Source of the DNA: G963665085 sp963665085
GTDB taxonomy: Bacteria > Bacteroidota > Bacteroidia > Bacteroidales > JAAAOM01
DNA: 64,000 nt
Direction: 5' to 3'
NCBI GenBank assembly: GCA_963665085.2
Contig: CAXXXS010000002.1
Coordinates: 1,364,001 to 1,428,000, forward strand
Shown here: positions 1-8,495 of the stretch, piece by piece
Position numbering within the stretch: the stretch's first letter is position 1
Layout of the letters: each line of letters starts with the position of its first letter
Notes under the pieces: generated by a model
The model's input: only the letters and a program-made list of their open reading frames with translations
Told to the model about the DNA's origin: nothing
Database searches by the model: none
Made by a program: the position numbers and the translations under genes

Positions 1-2214
1 AAAACATTAAGTGTTTCGGTAGATGGAAGCCACAACACATATCAATGGTATAAAGATGATGTTGCTATTTCCGGAGCGACCTCATCAAGTTACAGCATCA
101 GTAATTTCCAGTTGGCAGACGAAGGTGTATATCATTGTAAGATAAAAAACACTGTTGTAACCGCATTAACAATAGAATCGAACTATGTTGGTCTTTCTAA
201 TACGACCACCCCAATTATTGTCGAACAGCCAGAAACCATCTCAGGCATCTGCCCGGATGAAACAGCTACTTTTAGTATTGAACAACGTTATGGCGTTTCG
301 TACCAGTGGCAGAAGAAAAGCCCTACAGGAAGCTGGGTAAATATAAGCACCGAAACCGATTGGACCGGAGCAACCACAAACTCAATAAGCTCTGTTAAAG
401 CAGACATACAATATCTTGATGGCTATTCGTACCGCTGTGTTGTGACAAACCCTAATGGTTCAGCAACAAGTATTGCTGTTGAGATAAATATTGACGAAAT
501 AAATCCAACTCTTGAAGTACAAGACTTCACGCTTTATCTCGACTCATATGGTAACGCAACCTTAGCTGCATCCGATGTGGTTACAAGTGCCAGTGATAAT
601 TGCTCTGTTGTAGATACAACATTAAGCCAGACTACTTTTGACTGTTCAAACAGGTCTGAGTCTGTATCTGTTAACGTAACTCTATCCGATGCAAATGGAA
701 ATGAAACAACAAAACAAGTTTCTATTACAGTTCTCGACACTATCAGTCCAATTCTGTATGTGAAAGATGCTACTTTGTACCTTGATGAAAACGGAAGTGC
801 TACTTTGTCAAATTCAGATATAGGGAACGGAAGTGCAGATAATTGCCAAACAGCGTATGCAATATTGAGTCAAAAAGATTTTGATTGTAGTCATCTGGAT
901 ACACCGGTTGCTGTAAATCTTTCACTTTTCGATATATCAGGAAATTCAACAACAAAACAAGCGTATGTTACCGTTTTAGATACGGTCAAACCAAATCTGG
1001 TAGTAGAAGATATTACATTGCAACTTGATGAAACTGGAAATGCAAGTTTATCGAAAACCGATGTTGTTACATCTGCAACCGATAATTGCTCTTTAGCAGA
1101 TACGACATTAAGTCAAACAGAATTTAGTTGTTCCGATATTGGCACTCCGGTTATCGTTAATATAACACTTACAGATGGTTCAGGAAATGAAACTATTAAA
1201 CAGGTTACTGTAACTATTGAAGATAATATTGCTCCCGAATTAAGTGTTCAGGATTTAACTTTACAACTCGATGCAAATGGAGAAGCTTCAATAACCGTTG
1301 CTGATGTTGTTACAAGCGCCAGCGACAACTGTTCTCTGGCAGACACAACCTTAAGCCAGACTGTTTTCGATTGTTCGGATATAGGAACTCCTGTAACTGT
1401 TGATGTTACACTTCAGGATGCATCTGGAAATGAAGTTACCGAACAAGTGACAATAACTATTGATGATAATGTACCACCAGTTCTCAGTTTACAGGATTAC
1501 ACAGTCCAACTTGATGATAATGGAAATGCATCTTTATCTGCCTCTGATGTTATTATCATTGCCAGTGATAACTGTTCATTGTCCGATACTGCAATAAGCC
1601 AGACAACTTTCGACTGTTCTGATGTTGACTCTCCTGTTGTAATTGAAATAACCCTTACTGATGCGATTGGAAATGAAGTTACTGAACAGGCTACTATAAC
1701 AATTGCAGATAATATTGCACCGGTTTTAAGTGTTCAGGATGTTACCCTTCAGCTTGATGAATCTGATAATGCAACACTTCTAATCACAGATGTAGTGACA
1801 GGTGCAACTGACAATTGTTCGCTGGCTGATACTTCGTTGGGCCAATCAACATTTAGCAGCTCAGACGTAGGGGTTCAAACAATCGATATAATTCTTACAG
1901 ATGTTTCAGGTAACCAAGTAACAGAACAAATTAATGTTACCGTAAATGCCAGCACAACAGGAATTGATACTGATTTTGCCAGAGGTTCAATCGCTATCTA
2001 TCCGAATCCTGCCAAAGAATCCATTCAAATATCCAGGAACGGAATTACAATAGAATCCATTTCTATTATTGATTACTCCGGCAGGGTTGTTTTACACGAA
2101 CAAGGTAAAACGATGGACGATAAAATTGATATCAGCAACCTGAAACCAGAAATTTACATTGTAAAAATAAAAACCGATAGTACGTATAAAACATACAAAC
2201 TAATAAAAGAATAA
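1..2214 (+). CDS. T9SS-secreted multi-repeat adhesin-like protein, 5' end outside window
   Basis: The reading frame is open from base 1, so the N-terminus and any signal peptide lie outside the window; the first internal start-like codon (TTG at 112) is not the real start. Visible order: the end of an Ig-like domain (about residues 1-55 of the fragment, with YQWYK and YHC), a second Ig-like domain (YQWQKK ... YRCVV), six repeats of 81 residues from base 502, then a C-terminal T9SS type A sorting domain (IYPNPAKESIQIS ... YKLIKE). Each repeat carries a DNCS motif and a second Cys (F-D/S-C-S), likely one disulfide per repeat. The repeats resemble HYR/Ig-like beta-sandwich modules. Inferred to be an extracellular or surface-anchored protein exported by Sec and T9SS. 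The ligand is unknown. Confidence is high for the class, low for function. Confidence 0.85.
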   Translation, partial: KTLSVSVDGSHNTYQWYKDDVAISGATSSSYSISNFQLADEGVYHCKIKNTVVTALTIESNYVGLSNTTTPIIVEQPETISGICPDETATFSIEQRYGVSYQWQKKSPTGSWVNISTETDWTGATTNSISSVKADIQYLDGYSYRCVVTNPNGSATSIAVEINIDEINPTLEVQDFTLYLDSYGNATLAASDVVTSASDNCSVVDTTLSQTTFDCSNRSESVSVNVTLSDANGNETTKQVSITVLDTISPILYVKDATLYLDENGSATLSNSDIGNGSADNCQTAYAILSQKDFDCSHLDTPVAVNLSLFDISGNSTTKQAYVTVLDTVKPNLVVEDITLQLDETGNASLSKTDVVTSATDNCSLADTTLSQTEFSCSDIGTPVIVNITLTDGSGNETIKQVTVTIEDNIAPELSVQDLTLQLDANGEASITVADVVTSASDNCSLADTTLSQTVFDCSDIGTPVTVDVTLQDASGNEVTEQVTITIDDNVPPVLSLQDYTVQLDDNGNASLSASDVIIIASDNCSLSDTAISQTTFDCSDVDSPVVIEITLTDAIGNEVTEQATITIADNIAPVLSVQDVTLQLDESDNATLLITDVVTGATDNCSLADTSLGQSTFSSSDVGVQTIDIILTDVSGNQVTEQINVTVNASTTGIDTDFARGSIAIYPNPAKESIQISRNGITIESISIIDYSGRVVLHEQGKTMDDKIDISNLKPEIYIVKIKTDSTYKTYKLIKE
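502..1953 (+). repeat. Six tandem 243-bp (81-aa) coding repeats
   Basis: Equivalent codons of the DN-x-x-P junction fall at 502, 745, 988, 1231, 1474 and 1717, exactly 243 bp apart. Copies 3 to 5 are the most alike. The sixth copy is two codons shorter near its end and has Ser in place of the second conserved Cys (F-S-S-S-D). Confidence 0.9.
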
Positions 2215-2599
2215 AAAACACCCATTTCCCAAGCTGATTCGCTCAATGGTCAACAAGCAAAACTTGCTTGGCTGTTGGGCGATTAGATTTATAACAAAGA
2301 CTAAAAATAAGTAAATACAGGATTAATAAGACAAAATTTATATTCATTAAATAAAGAATCTCTGCCGTTTTTTTCCTCTCTTCTACCGATAAATAAATTC
2401 ATATTTCAAGAGTAAGCCCTTTTTTGTAGTATCAATAAATTAAAAGATAAAAATGCATGTATAAAAATAAACTTATCAAAGAATAAAATGCCCATTCCTT
2501 AGACTGATTCGTTCAATAGCCAACAAATAGGAATCTGTTTGTCTATTAGATGATTGAGCTACAAAAATAATTCATCAAGAAACCTTTAAAAAAAATAAT
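2215..2599. repeat. Intergenic spacer with two diverged copies of a gene-tail plus hairpin unit
   Basis: Copy 1 starts in the 3' end of the upstream gene (2197) and runs to about 2300. Copy 2 starts at 2469 and runs to about 2572. Both begin with the codons for K-L-I-K-E-stop, continue with a CCCATT-type stretch, and then form a long imperfect hairpin (2234-2286 and 2504-2558). The second copy has no gene in front of it and looks like the remnant of a duplicated T9SS-cargo gene end. No other gene is seen here. Confidence 0.6.
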
Positions 2600-4615
2600 A
2601 TGAATAAAAAACTTATACTTTTTACATGGATACTGTTAAATGCATTCATAGCAGATTTTGCACAAAGTTGGATACAAATTGGTCAAAACATTAACGGCCA
2701 AAAGTTCAGTGAATATTTTGGAAACTCTGTAAGTATAAACGGTGACGGAACAATAATCGCCACAGGTTCTCAAGATGCTAATTCAAGAACAGGACTGGTT
2801 CGAATTTATAAAAATCAGTCTGGAGATTGGACTCAAATAGGAGACGATATTAACGGAGAAGCTTCAAGTGATTACTCAGGTTGCACAATAAGTTTGAATA
2901 GCCCGGGAAATATTGTTGCGATAGGCGCAAATTACAATAATGACAATGGGGTAAGCTCAGGACATGTAAGGGTTTATGAAAACCAGGATGGCTCATGGAT
3001 TCAGATAGGCCAGGACATTGATGGAGATTCGGCTTATGATATATCTGGTTATTCCGTAAGTCTAAGTAACGATGGTACAATACTGGCCATTGGTTCCCCG
3101 GGAAGCCTCAACAACATACCTGCAACCGGACATGTAAGTGTTTATAAATATCTGGATGGGAACTGGGTACAAATCGGGGAAAACATTAACGGGCAAATAA
3201 ACTATGAACATTCCGGATACTCTGTTAGTCTTAATGGAGATGGAACTATTGTCGCTATTGGAGGAAATCAGGGATCCGGAGCTAAGGATGTTTCACGGGT
3301 ATATCAAAACCAGGATGGTTCCTGGCAACAAATAGGACAAAATATTAACGCTGTAAATTATTACGATGAAACCGGTTATTCAATAAGTTTGAGCGACGAC
3401 GGTTATACCGTTGCCATTGGTGCTCCGGGTAATAATACCTATACCGGGCAGGCTCGTGTCTATCACTTCCAGGAAGATGCATGGTCGCAAGTAGGAGATT
3501 TTATCGACGGTGTTGCAGAATATGATAATTTTGGTCGTTCTGTTAGCTTAAATTCAGATGGAACTATAGTTGCAATTGGTTCCTCTAACAATGGAGATTA
3601 TCCTAATTCTTATGGGTATGTTCATATTTTTCAAAATCAGGGTGGTAATTGGATTCAATTAAGTAATAGTATAGCTGGTGAAACTGCATCAGACTGGGCT
3701 TATTATTCTGTATGCCTAAGTTCCGATGGAGAGACTGTTGCTATTGGTGCTCCCTGCAATGGTGGAGCTTTTTCTCGTGCCGGTCAAGTACGTGCCTTTA
3801 AATACATGGAGCCGCCAATAAACAGTCAACCCACAAATCAAGAAAATTTATGTATAAACAGCAATACAACTTTCAATGTAATAGGAATTAATGACGCCAA
3901 CTATCAATGGCAAATAAGCACGGACAGTGCTAAAACTTTTAGTGATTTACCCAACGAAGGATCATATTCAAATACAAACACATCAACGTTAATAATAGTT
4001 GGAGTTTCAGCTGAGATGAAAGACTATTACTACCGATGTATTGCACAATATGATTACATAAACTTTTATAGCGACACAGTAGCTCTAACAATAGAGACAG
4101 AAGCTCCGACAATTAATTTACCTGAGAACACATCGGTATCGGCAGACGAAACAAATTTTTATACTGTTGATGGAGTAGAATTTGACCCTATATCCATTGA
4201 TGATGATTGCGGGATTTTAAGCATCACCAATAACTTTAATAATTCTTCTACGCTGGATGGAGCAAAAATACCGGTCGGCACAGAAATCATTACCTGGACA
4301 GCTATTGATAACTCAGGCAATATTACTTCCCTGAATTTCTCTGTGGAAGTTAGTTCTACTACCGGTATTCAACCAGAAAAAAACAGCAGGATAACAATAT
4401 ACCCGAATCCTGTTTCCAGTGTTTTGAATATACAATTCGAAGAAAATAATCAGAATAGTATGACCTTGTATACTCTGACTGGAGAAATCTTATTCTCTAA
4501 AGAGACTAACAAATCAAGCGAACAGATAGACGTTGTTAATTTGAAAAAAGGCATCTACATTCTCCAGGTAATTTCAAAAGGAGAAAATTATTTTAGTAAA
4601 ATTGTTAAAGAATAA
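2600..4615 (+). CDS. T9SS-secreted seven-repeat propeller-like protein
   Basis: 671 residues. A signal peptide (about 1-22, ending F-A-Q) is followed by seven repeats of about 53-57 residues (about 23-405), each with a W-x-Q-I/V-G ... I-x-G opening, an S-V-S-L-x-x-D-G-T core and an I-A-I-G ... G-x-x-R-V-Y end. The pattern recalls FG-GAP/integrin-type or WD-like beta-propellers, and seven copies would make one closed propeller. Next come an Ig-like domain (about 410-505, YQWQIS ... YYYRC), a HYR-like domain (about 506-592, with ITWTAIDNSGN) and a T9SS type A sorting domain (ITIYPNP ... KIVKE). It is a clear paralogue of the protein encoded at 20330-23647. Probably a secreted or surface-bound protein; no catalytic motif was recognised. 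It is followed by its own terminator. Confidence 0.85.
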   Translation: MNKKLILFTWILLNAFIADFAQSWIQIGQNINGQKFSEYFGNSVSINGDGTIIATGSQDANSRTGLVRIYKNQSGDWTQIGDDINGEASSDYSGCTISLNSPGNIVAIGANYNNDNGVSSGHVRVYENQDGSWIQIGQDIDGDSAYDISGYSVSLSNDGTILAIGSPGSLNNIPATGHVSVYKYLDGNWVQIGENINGQINYEHSGYSVSLNGDGTIVAIGGNQGSGAKDVSRVYQNQDGSWQQIGQNINAVNYYDETGYSISLSDDGYTVAIGAPGNNTYTGQARVYHFQEDAWSQVGDFIDGVAEYDNFGRSVSLNSDGTIVAIGSSNNGDYPNSYGYVHIFQNQGGNWIQLSNSIAGETASDWAYYSVCLSSDGETVAIGAPCNGGAFSRAGQVRAFKYMEPPINSQPTNQENLCINSNTTFNVIGINDANYQWQISTDSAKTFSDLPNEGSYSNTNTSTLIIVGVSAEMKDYYYRCIAQYDYINFYSDTVALTIETEAPTINLPENTSVSADETNFYTVDGVEFDPISIDDDCGILSITNNFNNSSTLDGAKIPVGTEIITWTAIDNSGNITSLNFSVEVSSTTGIQPEKNSRITIYPNPVSSVLNIQFEENNQNSMTLYTLTGEILFSKETNKSSEQIDVVNLKKGIYILQVISKGENYFSKIVKE

Positions 4616-4635
4616 AACACTATCAGAATCAAACT

Positions 4636-4671
4636 CAGTCAGGTTCTCTGAACTCTGACTGGTTTTCTTTT
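4636..4671 (+). terminator. Hairpin terminator after the propeller protein gene
   Basis: An inverted repeat of the CAGTCAG(G)TTC / GAACTCTGACTG type is followed on the + strand by GGTTTTCTTTT. The same palindrome core recurs at 59990-60022. Confidence 0.6.
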
Positions 4672-4686
4672 AGAAATTAACAAAAC

Positions 4687-4723
4687 CCGACAGAGTCTTT
4701 AGACCTGTCGGAGTTTCTTTTTG
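4687..4723. terminator. Bidirectional hairpin terminator between convergent genes
   Basis: The arms CCGACAG and CTGTCGG enclose a short loop. T-rich runs follow on both strands (TTTCTTTTT on +, GGGTTTTGTT on -), so it can serve both the + strand gene ending at 4615 and the - strand operon ending at 4742. Confidence 0.65.
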
Positions 4724-4741
4724 TTACCACATTTTGAAATA

Positions 4742-5911
4742 TTATCTTGCTTCTATTTTCTCAAGTATTTTCCAGATTTGATACAATCCCCGGGGCACAT
4801 GAAAACAACCTTTCCATTTCCCCCCTTTCAAGGGCAAAAGAACTTCTCCCTGCCTGTTCAGATAGCCAAACCATTCAGGAAATTCATTGTCTTTAAAATG
4901 CGCCCATGTATAATCGTGTACCTTCTCAAACCACTGCAAACATTCTTTTGAGCCTGTAAAATGATATCCTTTAATCATTGAAATAAGGGTTTCCAGATGC
5001 ACCCACCACAGTTTCTGATCCCATTCTAATTGTTGGGTTGGATGTCCCAATCGATCCAGAAAATAAAAAATTCCTCCGTGTTTTTTGTCCCAACCATATT
5101 CCACCATCTGAACAGATATTTTTACGGCTTTCTTTACTAGTTCAGGGCGATTTAACCGCACGCCCAGATCCATAATAAACCACATGGCTTCTATAGCATG
5201 ACCAGGATTAACCAATCTCCCGTCAAACGTATCAGACAACGATCCATCAGACATCACATTCTCTACCACAATCCCTAAATTAGGTTTGTAAAAAACATCC
5301 ATCACTTCATGGATACATTCCTCCATGGTTTGTTGCAGGAAATCCGGTTCAAGCAGATGTTCAATCTCCAGTGCGAGATTACATAGAATCATAGGCAGTG
5401 CAAAATTCTTCAGATCGCGTGTTCCGGGATAACTCTTGTTCCATTTTCCTTTCGGATTATTCACTTTTGACAGAATAATATCAAATGTCTTTTTTGCAAT
5501 CTCTGCATATCCTGAATCTCCTGTAGCCTTGCTTAACTGGCCAAAAGCCATGGTGGCAAAAGTATAGGAGAAAATATTATAAGGTTCTATCAGGGGTTTT
5601 CCTTGTTGGGTTATGGAGAAATACCAGTTCAGGTTCCCGTCATGTCCAAACTTTTTTAGAAATTCACCTCCCTGAACGGCACAGTCCAGCCAATCCGGAT
5701 TTTTATCTACTTCGTTATAAAGCATAGAAAAAAGCCAGACTTCCCGTCCTTGAAGCCATATAAATTTATCTGTATCAAAAACTTCCCCTCTCCTATCTAA
5801 ACATGTAAAATATCCGCCATATTCAGAATCTATTGATTTTTTGAGCCAGAAAGGGATTATATTGTTTAAAAGCTCATTTTTATAAAGTGTAGCTAATGCT
5901 TTAAAATCCAT
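4742..5911 (-). CDS. AGE-family sugar 2-epimerase (N-acylglucosamine 2-epimerase-like)
   Basis: The enzyme should interconvert a sugar and its C2 epimer or ketose (AGE, cellobiose 2-epimerase and mannose isomerase share this fold). It is 389 residues long from the ATG at 5911, the usual family length for an (alpha/alpha)6 barrel. Family-like motifs are NPGHAIEAMWF (His base candidate), WWVHLETL and the W-rich C-terminal part (EWFGYLNRQGEV). A longer in-frame start at 5968 would overlap the upstream transporter gene and adds a non-conserved leader, so 5911 is preferred. It is the last gene of a four-gene - strand operon with a sugar porter and a ROK regulator. No signal peptide, so it acts in the cytoplasm. 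The exact substrate (ManNAc/GlcNAc, mannose or a disaccharide) cannot be read from sequence. Confidence 0.85.
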   Translation of the reverse strand: MDFKALATLYKNELLNNIIPFWLKKSIDSEYGGYFTCLDRRGEVFDTDKFIWLQGREVWLFSMLYNEVDKNPDWLDCAVQGGEFLKKFGHDGNLNWYFSITQQGKPLIEPYNIFSYTFATMAFGQLSKATGDSGYAEIAKKTFDIILSKVNNPKGKWNKSYPGTRDLKNFALPMILCNLALEIEHLLEPDFLQQTMEECIHEVMDVFYKPNLGIVVENVMSDGSLSDTFDGRLVNPGHAIEAMWFIMDLGVRLNRPELVKKAVKISVQMVEYGWDKKHGGIFYFLDRLGHPTQQLEWDQKLWWVHLETLISMIKGYHFTGSKECLQWFEKVHDYTWAHFKDNEFPEWFGYLNRQGEVLLPLKGGKWKGCFHVPRGLYQIWKILEKIEAR

Positions 5912-5945
5912 ATTATTTTTTTTGAAATAAAACCTAAAAAAACCG

Positions 5946-7364
5946 TTATGAGTTTCTTCCTTTTTCAATCCACATCTTCTCTATCTCTTCCAATGATTTT
6001 CCGGTTGTTTCAGGAAGTAACTTCCACACGATCAACAAATAAGGCACACACATAACAGCAAAAAGAATAAAAGTACCCGCCGGCGACAAGTGGTTAAGCA
6101 TCCAGGGAGTTAATTGCCCGATAAGGTATGTTCCAATCCACAAAGACAGTCCAGCTATAGACATCGCTGCACCACGAACTTTAACCGGGTACATTTCAGA
6201 AAGCAAAACAAAAATTACTGCACTGATAGAAACGGCACAGAAGAAAATATAGAGCAAGAAAAAAACCAATAAAAAGACAGATGAAGCTCCCAACTGTTCG
6301 CCGAATGTAAAATACAATGCAATAAGAATTAAAGTAATAATCATTCCTGAGACTCCCCAATAAACTAAACTCTTTCTGCCTACTTTATCAATTATTACAA
6401 GGGCCAACACGGTTGTAAGCATGTTAACCAAACCAATCATAACCTGGTAAAACAAAGAATCTCCATCGGATAAACCAGTCTCCTTAAAAATCGTTGGACC
6501 ATAATACAAAACAGCATTTACTCCCATAAACTGTCCAAGAATAGCCAATGCCACACCAATAAAAAGAGCCAATCGAAAGCCTGGTTGCAACAACAACCTC
6601 CAGTCAGATTTTACCTCCCCAAAAATCAAGTCTTTTATATTTTTAATCTGAACGGGTACTTCTACTGATGAAAAAATATGGGATAAAATACCATGCGCTT
6701 TTTCTTCTTTTCCTGTAGCGACCAACCAACGCGGGCTCTCCGGAATAAGAAAAAGAATTAAAAAGAATAAAATGGCAGGAAACGATTCCATTCCCAACAT
6801 CCCTCTCCATGATTCATGCGTAAATATTTTATCATGTAAACCTGTTGCTAAACCAACTTCTGATGCCGATTGAGAGTAAGATAAAATTCCAAAATTAATA
6901 AGATAGGCTCCCAGAAAACCAACTGTAATGGCCAGTTGATATAAAGAGACCAGTGTCCCCCGATATTTGGGTATAGATATTTCTGCAATATAAAGAGGCG
7001 AGATTACAGAGGCCACTCCAATTCCAACACCACCTACAATTCGAAATATTACTAACATGGAAATATCGGTTGCAAACATACACCCCATGGCCGAACTTAG
7101 AAAAAGCAATGAAGAAATAAGCAGGACTATTTTTCGTCCAAAACGATCGCTTAAAGGGCCTGCAAAAATTACCCCTATTATAGAACCGACTAATGCGCAC
7201 CCAACATACCATCCTGTTCCGATTTCATCCAAGCTGAATTGTGTGGTCACCTGGTCAACTGTTCCTGAGATTACGGCTGTGTCGTAACCAAAAAGAAATC
7301 CACCTAAGGAAGCTACAAATGCAAGCCAGGCAACATATCGTAATTGTTTTCTATTTGTATCCAT
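5946..7364 (-). CDS. MFS sugar porter (sugar:H+ symporter family)
   Basis: 472 residues with about 12 hydrophobic membrane segments. The sugar-porter signatures are in their expected places: GPLSDRFGRK after helix 2, PESPRWL before the central loop, IDKVGRK in the second half and PETTGKSLEEIE at the C-terminus. It should import a monosaccharide, probably with protons, across the inner membrane. It lies 2 bp downstream of the DUF4434 gene and 34 bp upstream of the epimerase gene, so imported sugar is probably handed to the epimerase. Related to XylE/GalP-type transporters; the substrate is not determinable by reading. Confidence 0.9.
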   Translation of the reverse strand: MDTNRKQLRYVAWLAFVASLGGFLFGYDTAVISGTVDQVTTQFSLDEIGTGWYVGCALVGSIIGVIFAGPLSDRFGRKIVLLISSLLFLSSAMGCMFATDISMLVIFRIVGGVGIGVASVISPLYIAEISIPKYRGTLVSLYQLAITVGFLGAYLINFGILSYSQSASEVGLATGLHDKIFTHESWRGMLGMESFPAILFFLILFLIPESPRWLVATGKEEKAHGILSHIFSSVEVPVQIKNIKDLIFGEVKSDWRLLLQPGFRLALFIGVALAILGQFMGVNAVLYYGPTIFKETGLSDGDSLFYQVMIGLVNMLTTVLALVIIDKVGRKSLVYWGVSGMIITLILIALYFTFGEQLGASSVFLLVFFLLYIFFCAVSISAVIFVLLSEMYPVKVRGAAMSIAGLSLWIGTYLIGQLTPWMLNHLSPAGTFILFAVMCVPYLLIVWKLLPETTGKSLEEIEKMWIEKGRNS

Positions 7365-7366
7365 GG

Positions 7367-8461
7367 TTAGCTAATGTTAAAATACTCCTTGTATCGATCG
7401 TATAAATGACCGGCCTGCAAATACGCAGACTGAGGACTTAAAAAATGCGAGAATTCAAAGGTTATGGCTTTATCATATCCTGCTCTTTTTGCGGCTTCCA
7501 GTTTCAGGCGTAGTTTATCAAACTTAATCGGGAAAAACTTTATTGGCATATCGCGATCAAAAGTTTCGGCATTGGTCCAACATTGCATTCCATATTTATC
7601 GGCTAGTTTTTTATTTACCGTAAAAAAGGCATCCAGTTCATCGTAATCAATATGCCCATCCTGGAACGCACAGGCATCCACAACATCATGGATCCCATCA
7701 AAAATTTCGTTCCATTCCCGCTCATGTTCTTTCACAGAAACAGCATTTTCCTTTATCAGGCTGCTCCCAGCAGCTTCAACAGCCTTCTTGCCATCAATCC
7801 AGGGAGAGATAAAAGTTGGCAAACCACCAGAAACATCTTTACACTGTTTTCCCATATCGTGAAAAGCACCTATTACACCTTTGGTTTTTCTACTTATCTC
7901 TCCACTTATATACCATCCCCCAAAGCTTTTATATTTGCTTCCGTAATTTTGCCACACCTCATCAATTACATATTTGTTATCTTCCACTTCCCAGCTAAGA
8001 TCGCCTGTGTCCCAGTATTTACCAGAATCGTACAAACCAAAATAAAACTTCATATTGTAATTATCTGCCAAACGCAAAAACATATCCAGCAAATCAACAG
8101 AAGGCTTATAGCAACCTTTTTGCAACAGGTATTTTGAAGGGTAAGTGATGAATTTACGATAACCTGAACGAATCATAATCACGGTATCAATCCCTATCGC
8201 TTTCATATGCGCAAAATCTGCATCCCATTCCTTCTCTCCCCAGTTCTGATGAGGAATATCGTGTGAAATCTCATCGAGAAATGTTCCACTTAATTTTAAC
8301 GCATTTCCTGCAGGGACAATTAGATTATTACTCAAATTCTTCCCCTCTTCAGTTACTAAGCCTGATTCACTTTCACAACCCGTAGCTGAAGCTACCATCA
8401 TTGAACTTAATCCTGCGAATGTCGCATTCTTGAGGAATTTTCGGCGATTATCACGTTTCAT
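7367..8461 (-). CDS. DUF4434-type exported protein, glycoside-hydrolase-like barrel
   Basis: 364 residues. The N-terminus has a twin-arginine-like motif (NRRKFLKNA) followed by a hydrophobic stretch and A-T-G-C, so it may be a Tat-exported lipoprotein. The rest matches what I recall of the DUF4434 family, a TIM-barrel relative of glycoside hydrolases: SGTFLDEISHDIPHQNW, IDTVIMIRSGY, GGWYISGEIS (a Glu in a strand-end position that could be catalytic), and FQDGHIDYDELDAFF. It sits between the ROK regulator and the sugar porter in one operon, which suggests it acts on the carbohydrate imported by that operon. No activity is established for the family to my knowledge. The family call is from recall and moderately sure. 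Confidence 0.7.
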   Translation of the reverse strand: MKRDNRRKFLKNATFAGLSSMMVASATGCESESGLVTEEGKNLSNNLIVPAGNALKLSGTFLDEISHDIPHQNWGEKEWDADFAHMKAIGIDTVIMIRSGYRKFITYPSKYLLQKGCYKPSVDLLDMFLRLADNYNMKFYFGLYDSGKYWDTGDLSWEVEDNKYVIDEVWQNYGSKYKSFGGWYISGEISRKTKGVIGAFHDMGKQCKDVSGGLPTFISPWIDGKKAVEAAGSSLIKENAVSVKEHEREWNEIFDGIHDVVDACAFQDGHIDYDELDAFFTVNKKLADKYGMQCWTNAETFDRDMPIKFFPIKFDKLRLKLEAAKRAGYDKAITFEFSHFLSPQSAYLQAGHLYDRYKEYFNIS

Positions 8462-8495
8462 AACTCTTTATGTTTTACTATTCTATTTTTTAAAA

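Noticed and set aside
5912..5968. Extended start of the AGE-family epimerase
   Set aside because: It would overlap the transporter gene and adds a leader not expected in the family.
7652..8137. Open frame on the + strand opposite the DUF4434 gene
   Set aside because: It lies antisense within a well-supported gene, lacks recognisable motifs and has low-complexity hydrophobic content typical of a shadow frame.
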